Positions 18,341 to 31,254 of a stretch of DNA of 64,000 bases are shown piece after piece. This DNA is from Methanobacterium formicicum DSM 3637 (GTDB taxonomy: Archaea; Methanobacteriota; Methanobacteria; Methanobacteriales; Methanobacteriaceae). The notes beneath the pieces are model-generated. The model saw only the letters and a list, made by a program, of their open reading frames with translations, made no database searches and was not told the origin of the DNA. Every line of letters starts with the position of its first letter. Position 1 is the first letter of the stretch. The DNA is taken from NCBI RefSeq assembly GCF_000302455.1, contig NZ_AMPO01000003.1, positions 124,001 through 188,000 of the forward strand. The letters are read 5' to 3'. The translations under genes were made by a program, and so were the position numbers.

Positions 18341-19426
18341 TTAACTAGACACTGTTGTGATTTGTTGCTTTAAATGGCTTGAATCATTGCTAACTCTCAC
18401 AAACTCCTTCAATTTTCTCAGGGCACATCCATTCTGGATGTTTTCTCTGGCTAAATCCACTCCCTCTTTAAGGTCACGGGCCTGGCCTGCCAGGAAAAGA
18501 ATAGCTCCTGCATTGGCTAGACAGATATCCATCCTGGCCTTCTGAGCAGGATTTCCCATTTTACCTTCCAGAACTTCCATTGCAATCTCCAGATTTTCTT
18601 TTAGAGTATCCTGAGCCCGGATCAAATCTTTGTCAACCATTTCAAGCCCAAAATCTTCAGGGTAAAGTTGAAGGACTTCTATTTTACCATTATCCAGGAT
18701 GGCTGCGGTGGTTTTGCCAATGAGTGAAATTTCATCCAGGGCTGGTTTGCCTGCTTCATCAAAACCATGCATTACCATGGCCCTTTTAACTCCTAGATTT
18801 TTGAGGACCTGGGCAATTAACTCCACGTAGTCTGGATGGAAAACACCCATGAGATGAATATCTGCACTGGCTGGGGAAGTTAATGGTCCTAAAATGTTAA
18901 AAACCGTGCGAATACCCAGCTGTCTGCGTACAGGCATAACCTGTTTCATGGCTGGATGGAAGTTAGGGGCGAACATGAACCCTATCCCTGCATTTTCCAG
19001 GCAGAACTCCACACCCGCTGCATCACAATTTATATTCACTCCCATGGCCTCTAGAATATCCGCACCACCACATTTACTGCTTATAGCACGGTTTCCATGT
19101 TTGGCAATGGGAACACCAGATGATGCTGCAATTAAGGTGGCAATGGTGCTGATATTAAACGTTTTAAAGCTATCTCCCCCAGTACCGCAGGTGTCAACCA
19201 GTGGTTCATCTAACTGGGGAGATACCTTGATGGAAAACTCACGCATGGCCTTAACAAATCCAGTTATTTCATCAACAACTTCACCTTTAGTGGCCAGTGC
19301 CGATAAAAATGCAGCCATCTCCATATCACTGGACTGACCACCCATCATTTCCACCATACACGCATAAGCTTCATTTTCGCTTAGATCCTGCTTGGAGGTT
19401 ACCTTACCTAAACATTCTGCAATCAT
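18341..19426 (-). CDS. trpD: Anthranilate phosphoribosyltransferase
   Basis: 361 residues, normal length. It joins anthranilate to PRPP, step 2 of tryptophan synthesis. DTCGTGGDSFKTFNISTIA (residues 79-97) binds the PRPP phosphates, and KHGNRAISSKCGGADILEAMG is the second signature. It is the last gene of trpEGCFBAD, 63 bases after trpA. Its place at the 3' end, away from trpC and trpF, is the arrangement known from Methanothermobacter. Confidence 0.97.
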   Translation of the reverse strand: MIAECLGKVTSKQDLSENEAYACMVEMMGGQSSDMEMAAFLSALATKGEVVDEITGFVKAMREFSIKVSPQLDEPLVDTCGTGGDSFKTFNISTIATLIAASSGVPIAKHGNRAISSKCGGADILEAMGVNINCDAAGVEFCLENAGIGFMFAPNFHPAMKQVMPVRRQLGIRTVFNILGPLTSPASADIHLMGVFHPDYVELIAQVLKNLGVKRAMVMHGFDEAGKPALDEISLIGKTTAAILDNGKIEVLQLYPEDFGLEMVDKDLIRAQDTLKENLEIAMEVLEGKMGNPAQKARMDICLANAGAILFLAGQARDLKEGVDLARENIQNGCALRKLKEFVRVSNDSSHLKQQITTVSS

Positions 19427-19489
19427 CGAACCATAACCTTCCTATTACTCTAATCATTTCCTGGTTGCAATTCATTTCTTGGCTGTAAT

Positions 19490-20304
19490 TCATTTCCTGG
19501 TTGCTTCCTTGAGGTCGCAACAGAAAGACCCAATTTCATCCAGCATTTTCTTTTTATTCTCTAGATTTTCAGTTACCAGATCCAGTATGGCACTGGCCAC
19601 AATGGCTCCATCTGCCCCGGCACTGATCACACTGGCAACGTGTTCTGGTTTGGAAATACCAAAACCAACACTCAGGGGGAGGTCGGTGTGACTTCTCACC
19701 CTCTTAATAAGGTCTACAGAGCTTGTCTGGAGATTTCCTCTAGCTCCAGTGACTCCCATAACTGCCACCACGTACAGAAATCCATCACAGAGTTTGGAAA
19801 TTTTTTCCAACCTTTCATTGCTGGTGGTCTGGGCAGCCATGAAGATCTGCTGAACCCCATACTCTTTGGAGGCACGAATTGCATCATCTGATTCTTCAGG
19901 GGGTAAATCTGCTGCTAAAATAGCATTCACTCCACTTTCAAAGGCAGCTTCATAGAACTGGTCAACACCCATCTTGTAAATCAGGTTGTAATATACCAGC
20001 AGGCCAATGGGTATGGATGTGAACTCTCTAATTTTTTTGACAAATTCAAATCCCCTTTTAGTGGTCATACCAGACTTAAGTGCCCTTAAATCGGAGTCCT
20101 GAACTGTGGGGCCATCAGCAACAGGGTCACTGAAAGCAAATCCTATCTCCAGGGCATCAGCACCATTTTCCACGAAGGTCTTCACTATTTCCAGGGAAGT
20201 GTCAAAGTCAGGGTCTCCAGCCACTATAAATGGAATGAAAGCACCCTCATTTTTGGATTTAACCCGGGCAAACATTTCCTGGTAGCTTTCTACTTCTTTG
20301 GTAT

Positions 20305-20308
<4 letters not shown>
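19490..20308 (-). CDS. trpA: Tryptophan synthase alpha subunit
   Basis: 272 residues. It cleaves indole-3-glycerol phosphate to indole for TrpB. The catalytic Glu is in ALEIGFAFSDPVADGP and the catalytic Asp in NAILAADLPPEES; SVGFGISKPEHV binds phosphate. The ATG overlaps the trpB stop by four bases (ATGA), so the two subunits are translated together in equal amounts. Confidence 0.97.
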
Positions 20309-21495
<1,187 letters not shown>

Positions 21496-21535
21496 ATTTA
21501 AATTTAAATAGATTAATTAGATTTTAATTCCCATT

Positions 21536-22273
21536 TCAATCTTTAATTTTCATTAATTCCATTATTTTAGCAGAATTTTTAACCCCTGGTTCATCTTCCA
21601 CTCCAGAGTTAACATCCACAAAGTCAAAGAATTTTTCCAGGATCTCTGATTCTGTTTGGATCCTTTTTTTATCCATTCCTCCGGCCAGGAATAGTTTTAA
21701 ATTAGGGTTACTATCCTTTGCAATTTTTGCAGCTTCAATAGCAGTTTTTGTGGGGATACGTCTTCCAGTTCCACCTGTTTTCCCTTTAACTTCATAATCA
21801 AAGAGAATATAATCGCAGACACTGGCAAAATCCTGAATTTCCTTAATTTTTTCAGGATACATTACTTTTGATAATCCAATGGCCCGGGTAACTGTCAAAT
21901 CACCGTTATTATCTTCAATAAGCTGTTTATCCTTGGGATGTTCCTTCCTAATTTGTTGATTTTCTTCTGTTGCACTGGTTAGCTGATAATATTTTTTCAA
22001 CCTATCTATCTCACAAGCAGAGAGTGAATGGAGTTGTATATTCTTCAATCCTGTTTTATCTATCCTTTCCTTGGCATCCGCCATATTTTTGGGCTCAATT
22101 ACAAGCACCGCCTTCTTTTTATCATCTATAAATGAGGTTAAATCTATTATTTCTTCGATTTTGACCATTCTTTTGGATCTTTTGATGTTGATAAATCCAA
22201 TTAGATCTGCACCAGCTTTTAAACAAGTTGAAAGGTCTTCTTTTCGGCGTATTCCACAGATTTTAATGTTCAT
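21536..22273 (-). CDS. trpF: Phosphoribosylanthranilate isomerase
   Basis: 245 residues, step 3 of tryptophan synthesis. KICGIRRKEDL holds the catalytic Cys; LFLAGGMDKKRI and DVNSGVEDEPGVK bind phosphate; the family's second catalytic Asp should lie in LFDYEVKGKTGGTG. The protein is about 25-35 residues longer than usual: a hydrophilic, probably disordered insert (residues about 101-124, ATEENQQIRKEHPKDKQLIED) sits in mid-barrel. AAGGTTAAGGA precedes the ATG. It lies 52 bases after trpC. Confidence 0.93.
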   Translation of the reverse strand: MNIKICGIRRKEDLSTCLKAGADLIGFINIKRSKRMVKIEEIIDLTSFIDDKKKAVLVIEPKNMADAKERIDKTGLKNIQLHSLSACEIDRLKKYYQLTSATEENQQIRKEHPKDKQLIEDNNGDLTVTRAIGLSKVMYPEKIKEIQDFASVCDYILFDYEVKGKTGGTGRRIPTKTAIEAAKIAKDSNPNLKLFLAGGMDKKRIQTESEILEKFFDFVDVNSGVEDEPGVKNSAKIMELMKIKD

Positions 22274-22325
22274 GTCCTTAACCTTTCGTATCCTTAATGA
22301 TCCTTTTGATATTCTGATTTTCTAA

Positions 22326-23126
22326 TTATCTCTTTTGTCTTCGGGTTTTGGAATTTTTCCCGGTAAGTACCAGGCTGTTAACTTTTTCCAGGATATGGGA
22401 AGATTTCATAATACTGCTTCCCACCAGAAGGGCATCTACGCCCAGTTTGGATAGGAAATCCACATCTTCCGGGCTTTGAACTCCACTTTCTGATACCAGA
22501 GTGATATTTGAGGGCACGTAACTGGCCAGTTTTTCGGTTCTTCCTAGATCAGTCTTAAAATCATTGAAGTCCCTATTATTTATTCCTATTACTTCTGCTC
22601 CGGATTTAACGGCTGTTTCTATTTCTTCAGGGTTTTTACATTCCACCAGAGCATCCATATCCAGATACTTGCATATTTCAATCCCTTCCTTCAGATCTGG
22701 ATATATATCAGCCATTAAAAGAATTGCACTTGCACCGTAGGCCCGGGCTTCGTAGATCTGATATGGATCCAGGATGAAATCCTTGCGAAGTAGGGGAAGT
22801 CGGGTTATTCTGCAGGCCAGTTTCAGATTGTCAATGTTGCTTTTGAAAAATGATTCTTCAGTCAGCACACTCACTGCACTGGCTCCTCCTTCCTCAAACA
22901 GGGGAACCACATCACCCACTGTAAGCTGGCTGATTTCACCCAGAGAGGGGGATGCTGGTTTGTACTCGCAGATAATGGAAACATCATCTTCTTTAACTAG
23001 TGATTTTTTAAAATCTGTTCGAAGCTTAACCCGTTTAATGTTCTCTTTAAGTTCAGCCAGGGGTTGGTATTTCTTCCTAATCTCCAGCAACCTTTCCCTT
23101 TCTCGGATTATGTCAATGAATTTCAT
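22326..23126 (-). CDS. trpC: Indole-3-glycerol-phosphate synthase
   Basis: 266 residues, step 4 of tryptophan synthesis. SIICEYKPASPSLGEI (catalytic Lys in the family's I-x-E-x-K-x-x-S-P-S motif), PLLRKDFILDPYQIYEARAYGASAILLM, ALVECKNPEEI, IGINNRDF and LVSESGV are all present in order. The ATG overlaps the trpG stop by four bases. Confidence 0.97.
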   Translation of the reverse strand: MKFIDIIRERERLLEIRKKYQPLAELKENIKRVKLRTDFKKSLVKEDDVSIICEYKPASPSLGEISQLTVGDVVPLFEEGGASAVSVLTEESFFKSNIDNLKLACRITRLPLLRKDFILDPYQIYEARAYGASAILLMADIYPDLKEGIEICKYLDMDALVECKNPEEIETAVKSGAEVIGINNRDFNDFKTDLGRTEKLASYVPSNITLVSESGVQSPEDVDFLSKLGVDALLVGSSIMKSSHILEKVNSLVLTGKNSKTRRQKR

Positions 23127-23701
23127 AAAACTTCCATCTCCAAGAAATTTTTCATGATTCTCTTACCATCACCCGTTCCAATGGACTCTGGGTGGAATTG
23201 GAGGCCAAATATGGGATAATCATGGTGTTTAATTGCCATTATCATCCCATCATCTGTTTCAGCCAGTATGTCCATGGAAGGTGGTGTGCTGTCCCTTTTA
23301 CAGACCAGGGAATGGTACCTTGCTGCCTGGAGTGGGCTTTTAACACCCTGGAACATGCCGGTGTTCTGGTGATGAATCAGACTCTTTTTCCCGTGGACTG
23401 GTTCTGTACGGGTGATTTCACCACCAAAGGCTGTGAAAATTCCTTGATGTCCAAGGCAAACGCCCAGTACTGGTATTTCCTGGCCAAGTTCCAGGATGGT
23501 GTCTCTGGAGACACCGAAATCCCTTTCATTTTCTGGGTTTCCGGGACCCGGGGATATTATGATCCGGTCGGGTTGTAAGTTTTTTATTTCTTCCACAGTT
23601 ATTTCATTATTCCTGAAGACTTGGATGTTTTTTTCAAATTCTCCCACCAGTTGGTAGAGGTTATAGGTGAAAGAATCATAATTATCGATTATTAAAATCA
23701 T
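23123..23701 (-). CDS. trpG: Anthranilate synthase glutamine amidotransferase subunit
   Basis: 192 residues. The class-I amidotransferase triad is visible: Cys in GVCLGHQGIF (about residue 80) and His-Glu in FGLQFHPESIGT. It supplies ammonia to TrpE. It overlaps both trpE and trpC by four bases. The NYDSFTYNL start is typical of TrpG/PabA; its place in the trp operon decides for TrpG, though it might also serve aminobenzoate synthesis. Confidence 0.96.
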   Translation of the reverse strand: MILIIDNYDSFTYNLYQLVGEFEKNIQVFRNNEITVEEIKNLQPDRIIISPGPGNPENERDFGVSRDTILELGQEIPVLGVCLGHQGIFTAFGGEITRTEPVHGKKSLIHHQNTGMFQGVKSPLQAARYHSLVCKRDSTPPSMDILAETDDGMIMAIKHHDYPIFGLQFHPESIGTGDGKRIMKNFLEMEVL

Positions 23702-25089
23702 TTAGCTTCACCTGACATGTTCAATGCACTTAAAAGTGCCTGGGCTTTGTTTTCGCATTCCTGGTACTCGCTGGTGGGAACTGAGTCATGGACTATTCCT
23801 GCTCCGGCCTGTATTTTTCCGTGGTTACCATCACAGACCAGGGTTCTAATGGTAATTGCGAAATCTGCATTTCCATTTAAGGAGAAGTAACCTACTGCTC
23901 CGGCGTAGGGTCCACGGGGTATGCCTTCTAACTCGTCTATTATTTCCATGGCCCGTATTTTTGGGGCTCCGCTTAGTGTGCCTGCTGGGAACATGGAGGC
24001 AAATGCATCCACTGCATTTTTGTCCTTCTGGAGTTTTCCCTTCACGTTAGAGACAATGTGCTGCACATGGGAGAATTTTTTCACAGTCATGTATTCGGGC
24101 ACGTTGACTGTGCCAAAGTCACTCACCTTACCTATGTCGTTACGGGCAAGATCAACCAGCATCAGGTGTTCTGCCTTTTCCTTTTCATCGTTTAAGAGTT
24201 CTTTTTCCAGTTTCAGGTCTTCTTCTGGAGTAGTGCCTCGGGTCCTGGTTCCGGCTATAGGGTAGGTCTCAACATCCCTTCCTTCTACTCTCACCAGCAT
24301 TTCAGGACTGGATCCAATTATTTCCCTTTCACCAAGTTTCAGATGATACATGTATGGTGAAGGATTGATGTTACGGAGAGTTTCATAGAATGCCAGTTTA
24401 TTTCCCTTGATGATGTATTCTCGGGCATTGGAAATAACGCCCTGGAATATTTCACCGGCTTTAATTCTTTCCTTGGTATCCATAACCATGTTTTCGAATT
24501 TATTCTGGGAGAAATGATGTTTTATTTCGTGGAAAGTCATACTTTCCCCATTAAATTCTTCTTTTTCAAGTTCTTTGATTTGGTCTATTCTGTTTTCGCC
24601 CAGTGTGATGTATTCACATTTATTCTGGAGCCGGTCGAAGATCACAGCATCTAAAAAGAGTCCAAATTCATAATCAGGGAATGTTCCTTCCTGCACAGGG
24701 ACTGGTTCAAAGTACTTCACTGATTCATAGGATACGTATCCCACCAGTCCTCCCTGGAAACCTTTCTTGTTACTTCCATTTCCAATGAGACTTTTTATTT
24801 CATTAAAAGGATTTGAGGTTTCTATTACCTCTGTTTCATCCTCTTTTATGATTTCAAGAATCCCATCACGGGCTTTGAGGGTTGCTACGGGGTTAAATCC
24901 CAGAACTGAGTACCTGGCCAGTCCGCTGTCACTTTCCATGGATTCCAGGAGGAAACTACTGGGGTATTTAGAGTATATTTTTTGAAATAATTCAAAAGGA
25001 GCGTTAAAGTCAAGTTTAGTCCTTTCAGCTTCTTTATTTTTCAGGTTGTATTCGCCAAAAACATTCACTGCCTTGCATGTTGTCACCAT
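23698..25089 (-). CDS. trpE: Anthranilate synthase component I
   Basis: 463 residues. It converts chorismate and ammonia to anthranilate, the committed step. The chorismate-binding domain is complete: IIGSSPEMLVRVEGRDVETYPIAGTRTRG, LVDLARNDIGKV, FPAGTLSGAPKIRAMEIIDELE, IQAGAGIVHDS. The N-terminal segment SFLLESMESDSGLARYSVLGFNP carries the LLES feedback (tryptophan) site. It is the first gene of the operon. TRP-box-like sequences flank its TATA element. The first ten residues (VTTCKAVNVF) are uncertain as a start; AGGAGTG is 13 bases before the ATG. Confidence 0.96.
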   Translation of the reverse strand: MVTTCKAVNVFGEYNLKNKEAERTKLDFNAPFELFQKIYSKYPSSFLLESMESDSGLARYSVLGFNPVATLKARDGILEIIKEDETEVIETSNPFNEIKSLIGNGSNKKGFQGGLVGYVSYESVKYFEPVPVQEGTFPDYEFGLFLDAVIFDRLQNKCEYITLGENRIDQIKELEKEEFNGESMTFHEIKHHFSQNKFENMVMDTKERIKAGEIFQGVISNAREYIIKGNKLAFYETLRNINPSPYMYHLKLGEREIIGSSPEMLVRVEGRDVETYPIAGTRTRGTTPEEDLKLEKELLNDEKEKAEHLMLVDLARNDIGKVSDFGTVNVPEYMTVKKFSHVQHIVSNVKGKLQKDKNAVDAFASMFPAGTLSGAPKIRAMEIIDELEGIPRGPYAGAVGYFSLNGNADFAITIRTLVCDGNHGKIQAGAGIVHDSVPTSEYQECENKAQALLSALNMSGEAK

Positions 25090-25418
25090 ATTTATTCACT
25101 AACACTCCTATACTTCATTGTACTATTTAAACCTTTAGAGTACATATATGTGCATAAAATTAATTATATGAGCAATACCAAATGAAAGATCACAAATCAA
25201 AATCATATTATAAATTATGAAAATAGGGATAACTGCAATTTCCTGAATATTAATATTGAAATTCAAAAACTAATTCATAAGAAACTAATTCATAAACTGA
25301 TCTATAGATACTTAAATTAATTGAAATGGATTCAAAGAATTCAAAAACAAAAAATTTTAATCTAATGGTGTTAAATTAAAATAAAACTGATAGTAGAAAT
25401 TAATCAGGTGATTATTCC
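25090..25418. promoter_or_regulatory. Divergent trpE/trpY control region
   Basis: Holds three TRP-box-like hexamers, each one base from TGTACA: TGTACT (25119-25124), AGTACA (25139-25144) and TGTGCA (25149-25154), so they fall on one helix face (20 and 10 bp apart). The leftward TATA element (GTTTAAATA on the minus strand, 25124-25132) sits between the first and second. In Methanothermobacter TrpY binds TGTACA boxes in the equivalent place to shut down trpE and itself. The rest of the region is AT-rich. Confidence 0.65.
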
Positions 25419-25922
25419 ATGTGGGATCGTATTAAACACAAATTCGATAAATTTCCGGCTAGAATGGGAGTAGCCCGTAAGATAGTTGAGCTAGGGCTTA
25501 GGGTGGGTGAAAACGGAAAGATATACTGTGGGAATGTTGAAATAAGTGATGTTGCTCTTGCCAGGGGGACTGGTGTGGACCGCAGGTCTATTCGCTCTAC
25601 AGTGGAGGTTATAATGGATGACCCTGAACTGGCATCAATATTCGGAAACATATTCCCTGCAGGAGCACTCTTAAAAAACGTGGCAAGTGATCTCCGGTTT
25701 GGAGTGGTGGAAATAGAAGCCCAGGCTGGTACACCTGGAATACTGGCTAAAGCCACCCAGTTAATATCACAAGAAAATATCAGTATCAGACAGGCCCATG
25801 CTGGGGACCCTGAACTGGAAGAAAATCCTAAACTAACCATAATCACTGAAAAACCAGTTAAAGGAGAAATGATCCAGGAATTTCTGGACATACCCGGGGT
25901 AAAGAGAGTTTCGATTTATTAA
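25419..25922 (+). CDS. trpY: TrpY-type tryptophan regulator (ACT domain)
   Basis: 167 residues. The first 80 look like a helical DNA-binding part (PARMGVARKIVELGLRVGENG, then ISDVALARGTGVDRRSIRSTVEVI, a helix-turn-helix). Residues about 92-167 are an ACT domain (FGVVEIEAQAGTPGILAKATQLISQENISIRQAHAGD), which in TrpY senses tryptophan. The position divergent from trpE matches TrpY of Methanothermobacter, which represses trpEGCFBAD when tryptophan is plentiful. CAGGTGAT precedes the ATG. Confidence 0.85.
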   Translation: MWDRIKHKFDKFPARMGVARKIVELGLRVGENGKIYCGNVEISDVALARGTGVDRRSIRSTVEVIMDDPELASIFGNIFPAGALLKNVASDLRFGVVEIEAQAGTPGILAKATQLISQENISIRQAHAGDPELEENPKLTIITEKPVKGEMIQEFLDIPGVKRVSIY

Positions 25923-26277
25923 GAATTACTTTATAAGAGTTACCGTTATATGAATTACCTTCTAAGAACTATCTACTAGGATTTATCTTACTAGGATTTA
26001 TCTTACTAGGATTTATCTTACTAGGATTTATCTTACTAGGATTTATCTTACTAGGATTTATCTTACTAGGATTTATCTTACTAGGATTTATCTTACTATG
26101 ATTTATCTTACCATAACTAGCTTTTTTAGTAAATGAACGCATTTTTAGTAATTTATGAATAAAAATAATAAATTTTAAAATAGGATAATTTTAAAATCGG
26201 ATAAAAACAATGAATTTCTAAAAAAGGATAAGTGATTTTAAGTTTTTAAACAAATCATTTCATTGATTATTTTCAAT
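25923..26277. other. Intergenic region with minisatellite
   Basis: 355 bases between trpY and hypC, which converge. Apart from the 15-bp repeat at 25976-26110 it is simple AT-rich DNA with no recognised gene. Confidence 0.5.
25976..26110 (+). repeat. 15-bp minisatellite, nine copies
   Basis: Eight perfect head-to-tail copies of CTAGGATTTATCTTA start at 25976 and repeat every 15 bases; a ninth (26096-26110) has one change (CTATG). There are no spacers, so it is not a CRISPR array. No start codon or ribosome binding site leads into it. It lies between the ends of two convergent genes. Confidence 0.97.
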
Positions 26278-26546
<269 letters not shown>

Positions 26547-26772
26547 ATTCATTTAAAGAGTCAATATCAGTATTTTCATAATTTAGATTAACTTTATATT
26601 GAATAGTATTAAACCGGGTTCTCCTGAGATTGCCCAGAATAAGTTTAGTTATTTTAATAGATACTCATCACCATATAAATAACTTGGGGCCAAAATTTTT
26701 TTGGTTAAAATATTTTTAGAATTAAATTGATTAAAACATTTCAAGGTAAAAAAATTATAAAGGGGACATTAA

Positions 26773-28071
<1,299 letters not shown>

Positions 28072-28175
28072 ATATAATTTAAGATGGGGTTTTTTAAAAA
28101 AGTGTGCTGTTTTAAAAAAGTGGGGTATTTTAAACTATTGAGTATTTAAACTATAGGATGTTTAATTCAATTAAA

Positions 28176-29228
<1,053 letters not shown>

Positions 29229-29529
29229 TTAAAAAACCATTTATTTTTTTATTTTAAAACGTTCTCACATTGAATAAAGACTATATTGGGTAATTCATGC
29301 CTATTATTGGGTAATTCACGATCATTCTTCTAATTCACGTTATAATTTTCACAATATTGGATGATTCCCTTTTAAGTATAGATATTATGCAGGATTTGAT
29401 TTGGTTATAAGATGGTTGAATCCAGAAATGGCTACTGTAAGAATTTTTGAATGTCAATCTATAAAATTGTGATCTTAAATCCACCCAGTTATTTTTTTTA
29501 ATATTTCCAATCTAAAATCCTATCGAAAG
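29229..29529. other. Intergenic region
   Basis: 300 bases of AT-rich DNA. A 16-base motif TATTGGGTAATTCATG recurs with one change at about 29284 and 29305, and shorter TAATTCACG copies follow to 29340. It could be a regulatory site for the MurG-like gene. I see no gene. Confidence 0.4.
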
Positions 29530-30348
29530 CTAATCTGAAAATTTATCTGAAGACTTTTTTAGATTGAAATCCTGACTGAAGAAGTCCATACTCCATATGA
29601 AATCGTAAATTCCAGCTATGGTATCCACGAATTCTTCATACTGGTTCCATATGCAGATGGCAGTTTCGGATATGGCAGTTTTTCCAGATAGTTTACAGAA
29701 GGCAATCAACATCTCCTGCCGGTCCCGGACCACCAGTTTAATGTAGGGAACCGGGAAAAACTTGGTTTCTGTCGGTAGTTCTTTCAGAACTTCCATGACT
29801 GGAACTTCCACTCCATCCACATTACAGGTAGGAGCAGTTAAGATCCGAGTATCGATCCCTTTTTTAAGAGTTTTTTGAAGATTCATACCTAGTTTTGCGG
29901 GTTCCCCCGGGAACATAAGTCCTCCCATAACGAATATTGATTTTTTAGCCCGGGAAATTATTTCCATTTCTTTATTTACTATCTTGTCTGGACCGTGGAG
30001 AATCCAGATAGGGGCTGGTACCTGGGGGATTTGATTTTCGTAAATAACATTCAATTCTGCCTCGGCTCGTTCCAACTTCCTTCTGATATTATTCCTATTT
30101 TTTTCAAAAACCTCATGTGGGGGGATTACCGTGAAAGTCAGTGGTTTTCCTCGATTTATCTCCAGGAAACCTTTACCTGCCAGACTTTTAAGAATGTTGT
30201 ATATCCGGGATCTGGGAACCTGGGAGGCCTGGCTTATTTCAGTGGCAGTTCCAGATATTATGGAATTCAGGGCCACGTAGGTGCGGGTTTCATAGTCAGT
30301 GAGTCCCAAACTCTCCAGGGCTTCTAGGGTTTCTCTGCTTACAGTCAT
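29530..30348 (-). CDS. TrmB-family transcriptional regulator
   Basis: 272 residues from the ATG at 30348, which has AGGTG six bases before it; the GTG at 30369 is less likely. The N-terminal winged helix (LESLGLTDYETRTYVALNSIISGTATEISQASQVPRSRIYNILKSLAGKGFLEI) is the TrmB type, followed by a helical link and a C-terminal ligand-binding domain (IWILHGPDKIVNKEMEIISRAKKSIFVMGG). TrmB proteins respond to sugars or other small molecules. It is divergent from an ABC-2 exporter and is its probable local regulator; its own ligand is unknown. Confidence 0.88.
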   Translation of the reverse strand: MTVSRETLEALESLGLTDYETRTYVALNSIISGTATEISQASQVPRSRIYNILKSLAGKGFLEINRGKPLTFTVIPPHEVFEKNRNNIRRKLERAEAELNVIYENQIPQVPAPIWILHGPDKIVNKEMEIISRAKKSIFVMGGLMFPGEPAKLGMNLQKTLKKGIDTRILTAPTCNVDGVEVPVMEVLKELPTETKFFPVPYIKLVVRDRQEMLIAFCKLSGKTAISETAICIWNQYEEFVDTIAGIYDFIWSMDFFSQDFNLKKSSDKFSD

Positions 30349-30498
30349 GTCTACACCTGTCTTTATCACTACACCAGCTATATTTGTTTCATTTTATACT
30401 CATTTAGTGACAAAACTTATAAAAGCTTGCTCATTACAAGATCATAATCGTGTGAAATAGGTCTTAAACCAGAAAAAAATATGCAGTGGGGATCGATC
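30349..30498. promoter_or_regulatory. Divergent promoter region, TrmB regulator / ABC exporter
   Basis: 150 bases with AT-rich TATA-like elements (TATATTTG, 30383-30390; ACTTATAAAAG, 30415-30425). TATCACTA (30365-30372) and its partial inverse TAGTGA (30406-30411) flank it and could be operator half-sites. Assignment as TrmB sites is inference. Confidence 0.35.
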
Positions 30499-31254
30499 AT
30501 GAAACAACATGGTGAAATGGCCATAACAACATCTAAACTGGTAAAAAAGTTTGGAAATTTTATGGCTGTTGATAATTTAAACTTACAGGTTAAAAAAGGT
30601 GAGATATACGGTCTTTTAGGTCCTAATGGTGCGGGAAAGACCACGTTAATTAAAATGCTCTGCAGCGTACTGAATCCAACCAGTGGAGAGGCCAGGGTTC
30701 TGGGGGAGGAAATACCAGATGGAAAGGTTGTATCCAGGATCGGATACATGCCCCAGGAAACTGGTTTGTATCTGGGACTTACCGTGGATCAGAATATGAA
30801 GTTCTATGGCCGGATTTTCAACCTGAAAAGGGAAGAAATAGAAAAAAGGGAAGATGAACTGTTAAAATTTGTGGATCTGTCTGACTGGAAACATGAAATG
30901 GTAGAAAACCTCTCCGGGGGAATGAAACACAGGGTTTCACTGGCATGTACCCTTATACACCAGCCAGAGCTGCTTTTTTTAGATGAACCCACGGTGGGAG
31001 TTGATCCAGAACTTAGAGTTTCATTCTGGAATTATTTCAACCGGTTGCGTGAAAGGGGAGTTACCATTCTCATCACCACCCACTACATGGATGAAGCCCG
31101 TCACTGTGACCGCATTGGATTCATGCAACGTGGCCGTATAATAGCCGAGGATGCCCCCTCCAATCTTCTGGAAAAAAGTGGGAAAGATTCTCTTGAAGAT
31201 GCCTTCCTGGTGTTTTCTGGTAGGGATAAGTCAATTAAGGGGGTTAAATCATGA
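30499..31254 (+). CDS. ABC-2 exporter ATP-binding protein
   Basis: 251 residues from the ATG at 30499 (GGGG seven bases before it). Walker A GPNGAGKTT, Q-loop GYMPQETGLYLGLTV, signature LSGGMKHRVSLA, Walker B LLFLDEPTVGVDPE, and the switch His in TTHYMDEARHC are complete. It is of the DrrA/NatA exporter type. Its stop overlaps the start of the first permease by four bases. Confidence 0.95.
   Translation: MKQHGEMAITTSKLVKKFGNFMAVDNLNLQVKKGEIYGLLGPNGAGKTTLIKMLCSVLNPTSGEARVLGEEIPDGKVVSRIGYMPQETGLYLGLTVDQNMKFYGRIFNLKREEIEKREDELLKFVDLSDWKHEMVENLSGGMKHRVSLACTLIHQPELLFLDEPTVGVDPELRVSFWNYFNRLRERGVTILITTHYMDEARHCDRIGFMQRGRIIAEDAPSNLLEKSGKDSLEDAFLVFSGRDKSIKGVKS

Noticed and set aside
25412..25891. 159-residue frame opposite trpY
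   Set aside because: Antisense shadow; trpY has its ribosome binding site, motifs and expected position.
25976..26110. CRISPR array
   Set aside because: Repeats are 15 bp, head to tail, with no spacers and no cas genes in the window.
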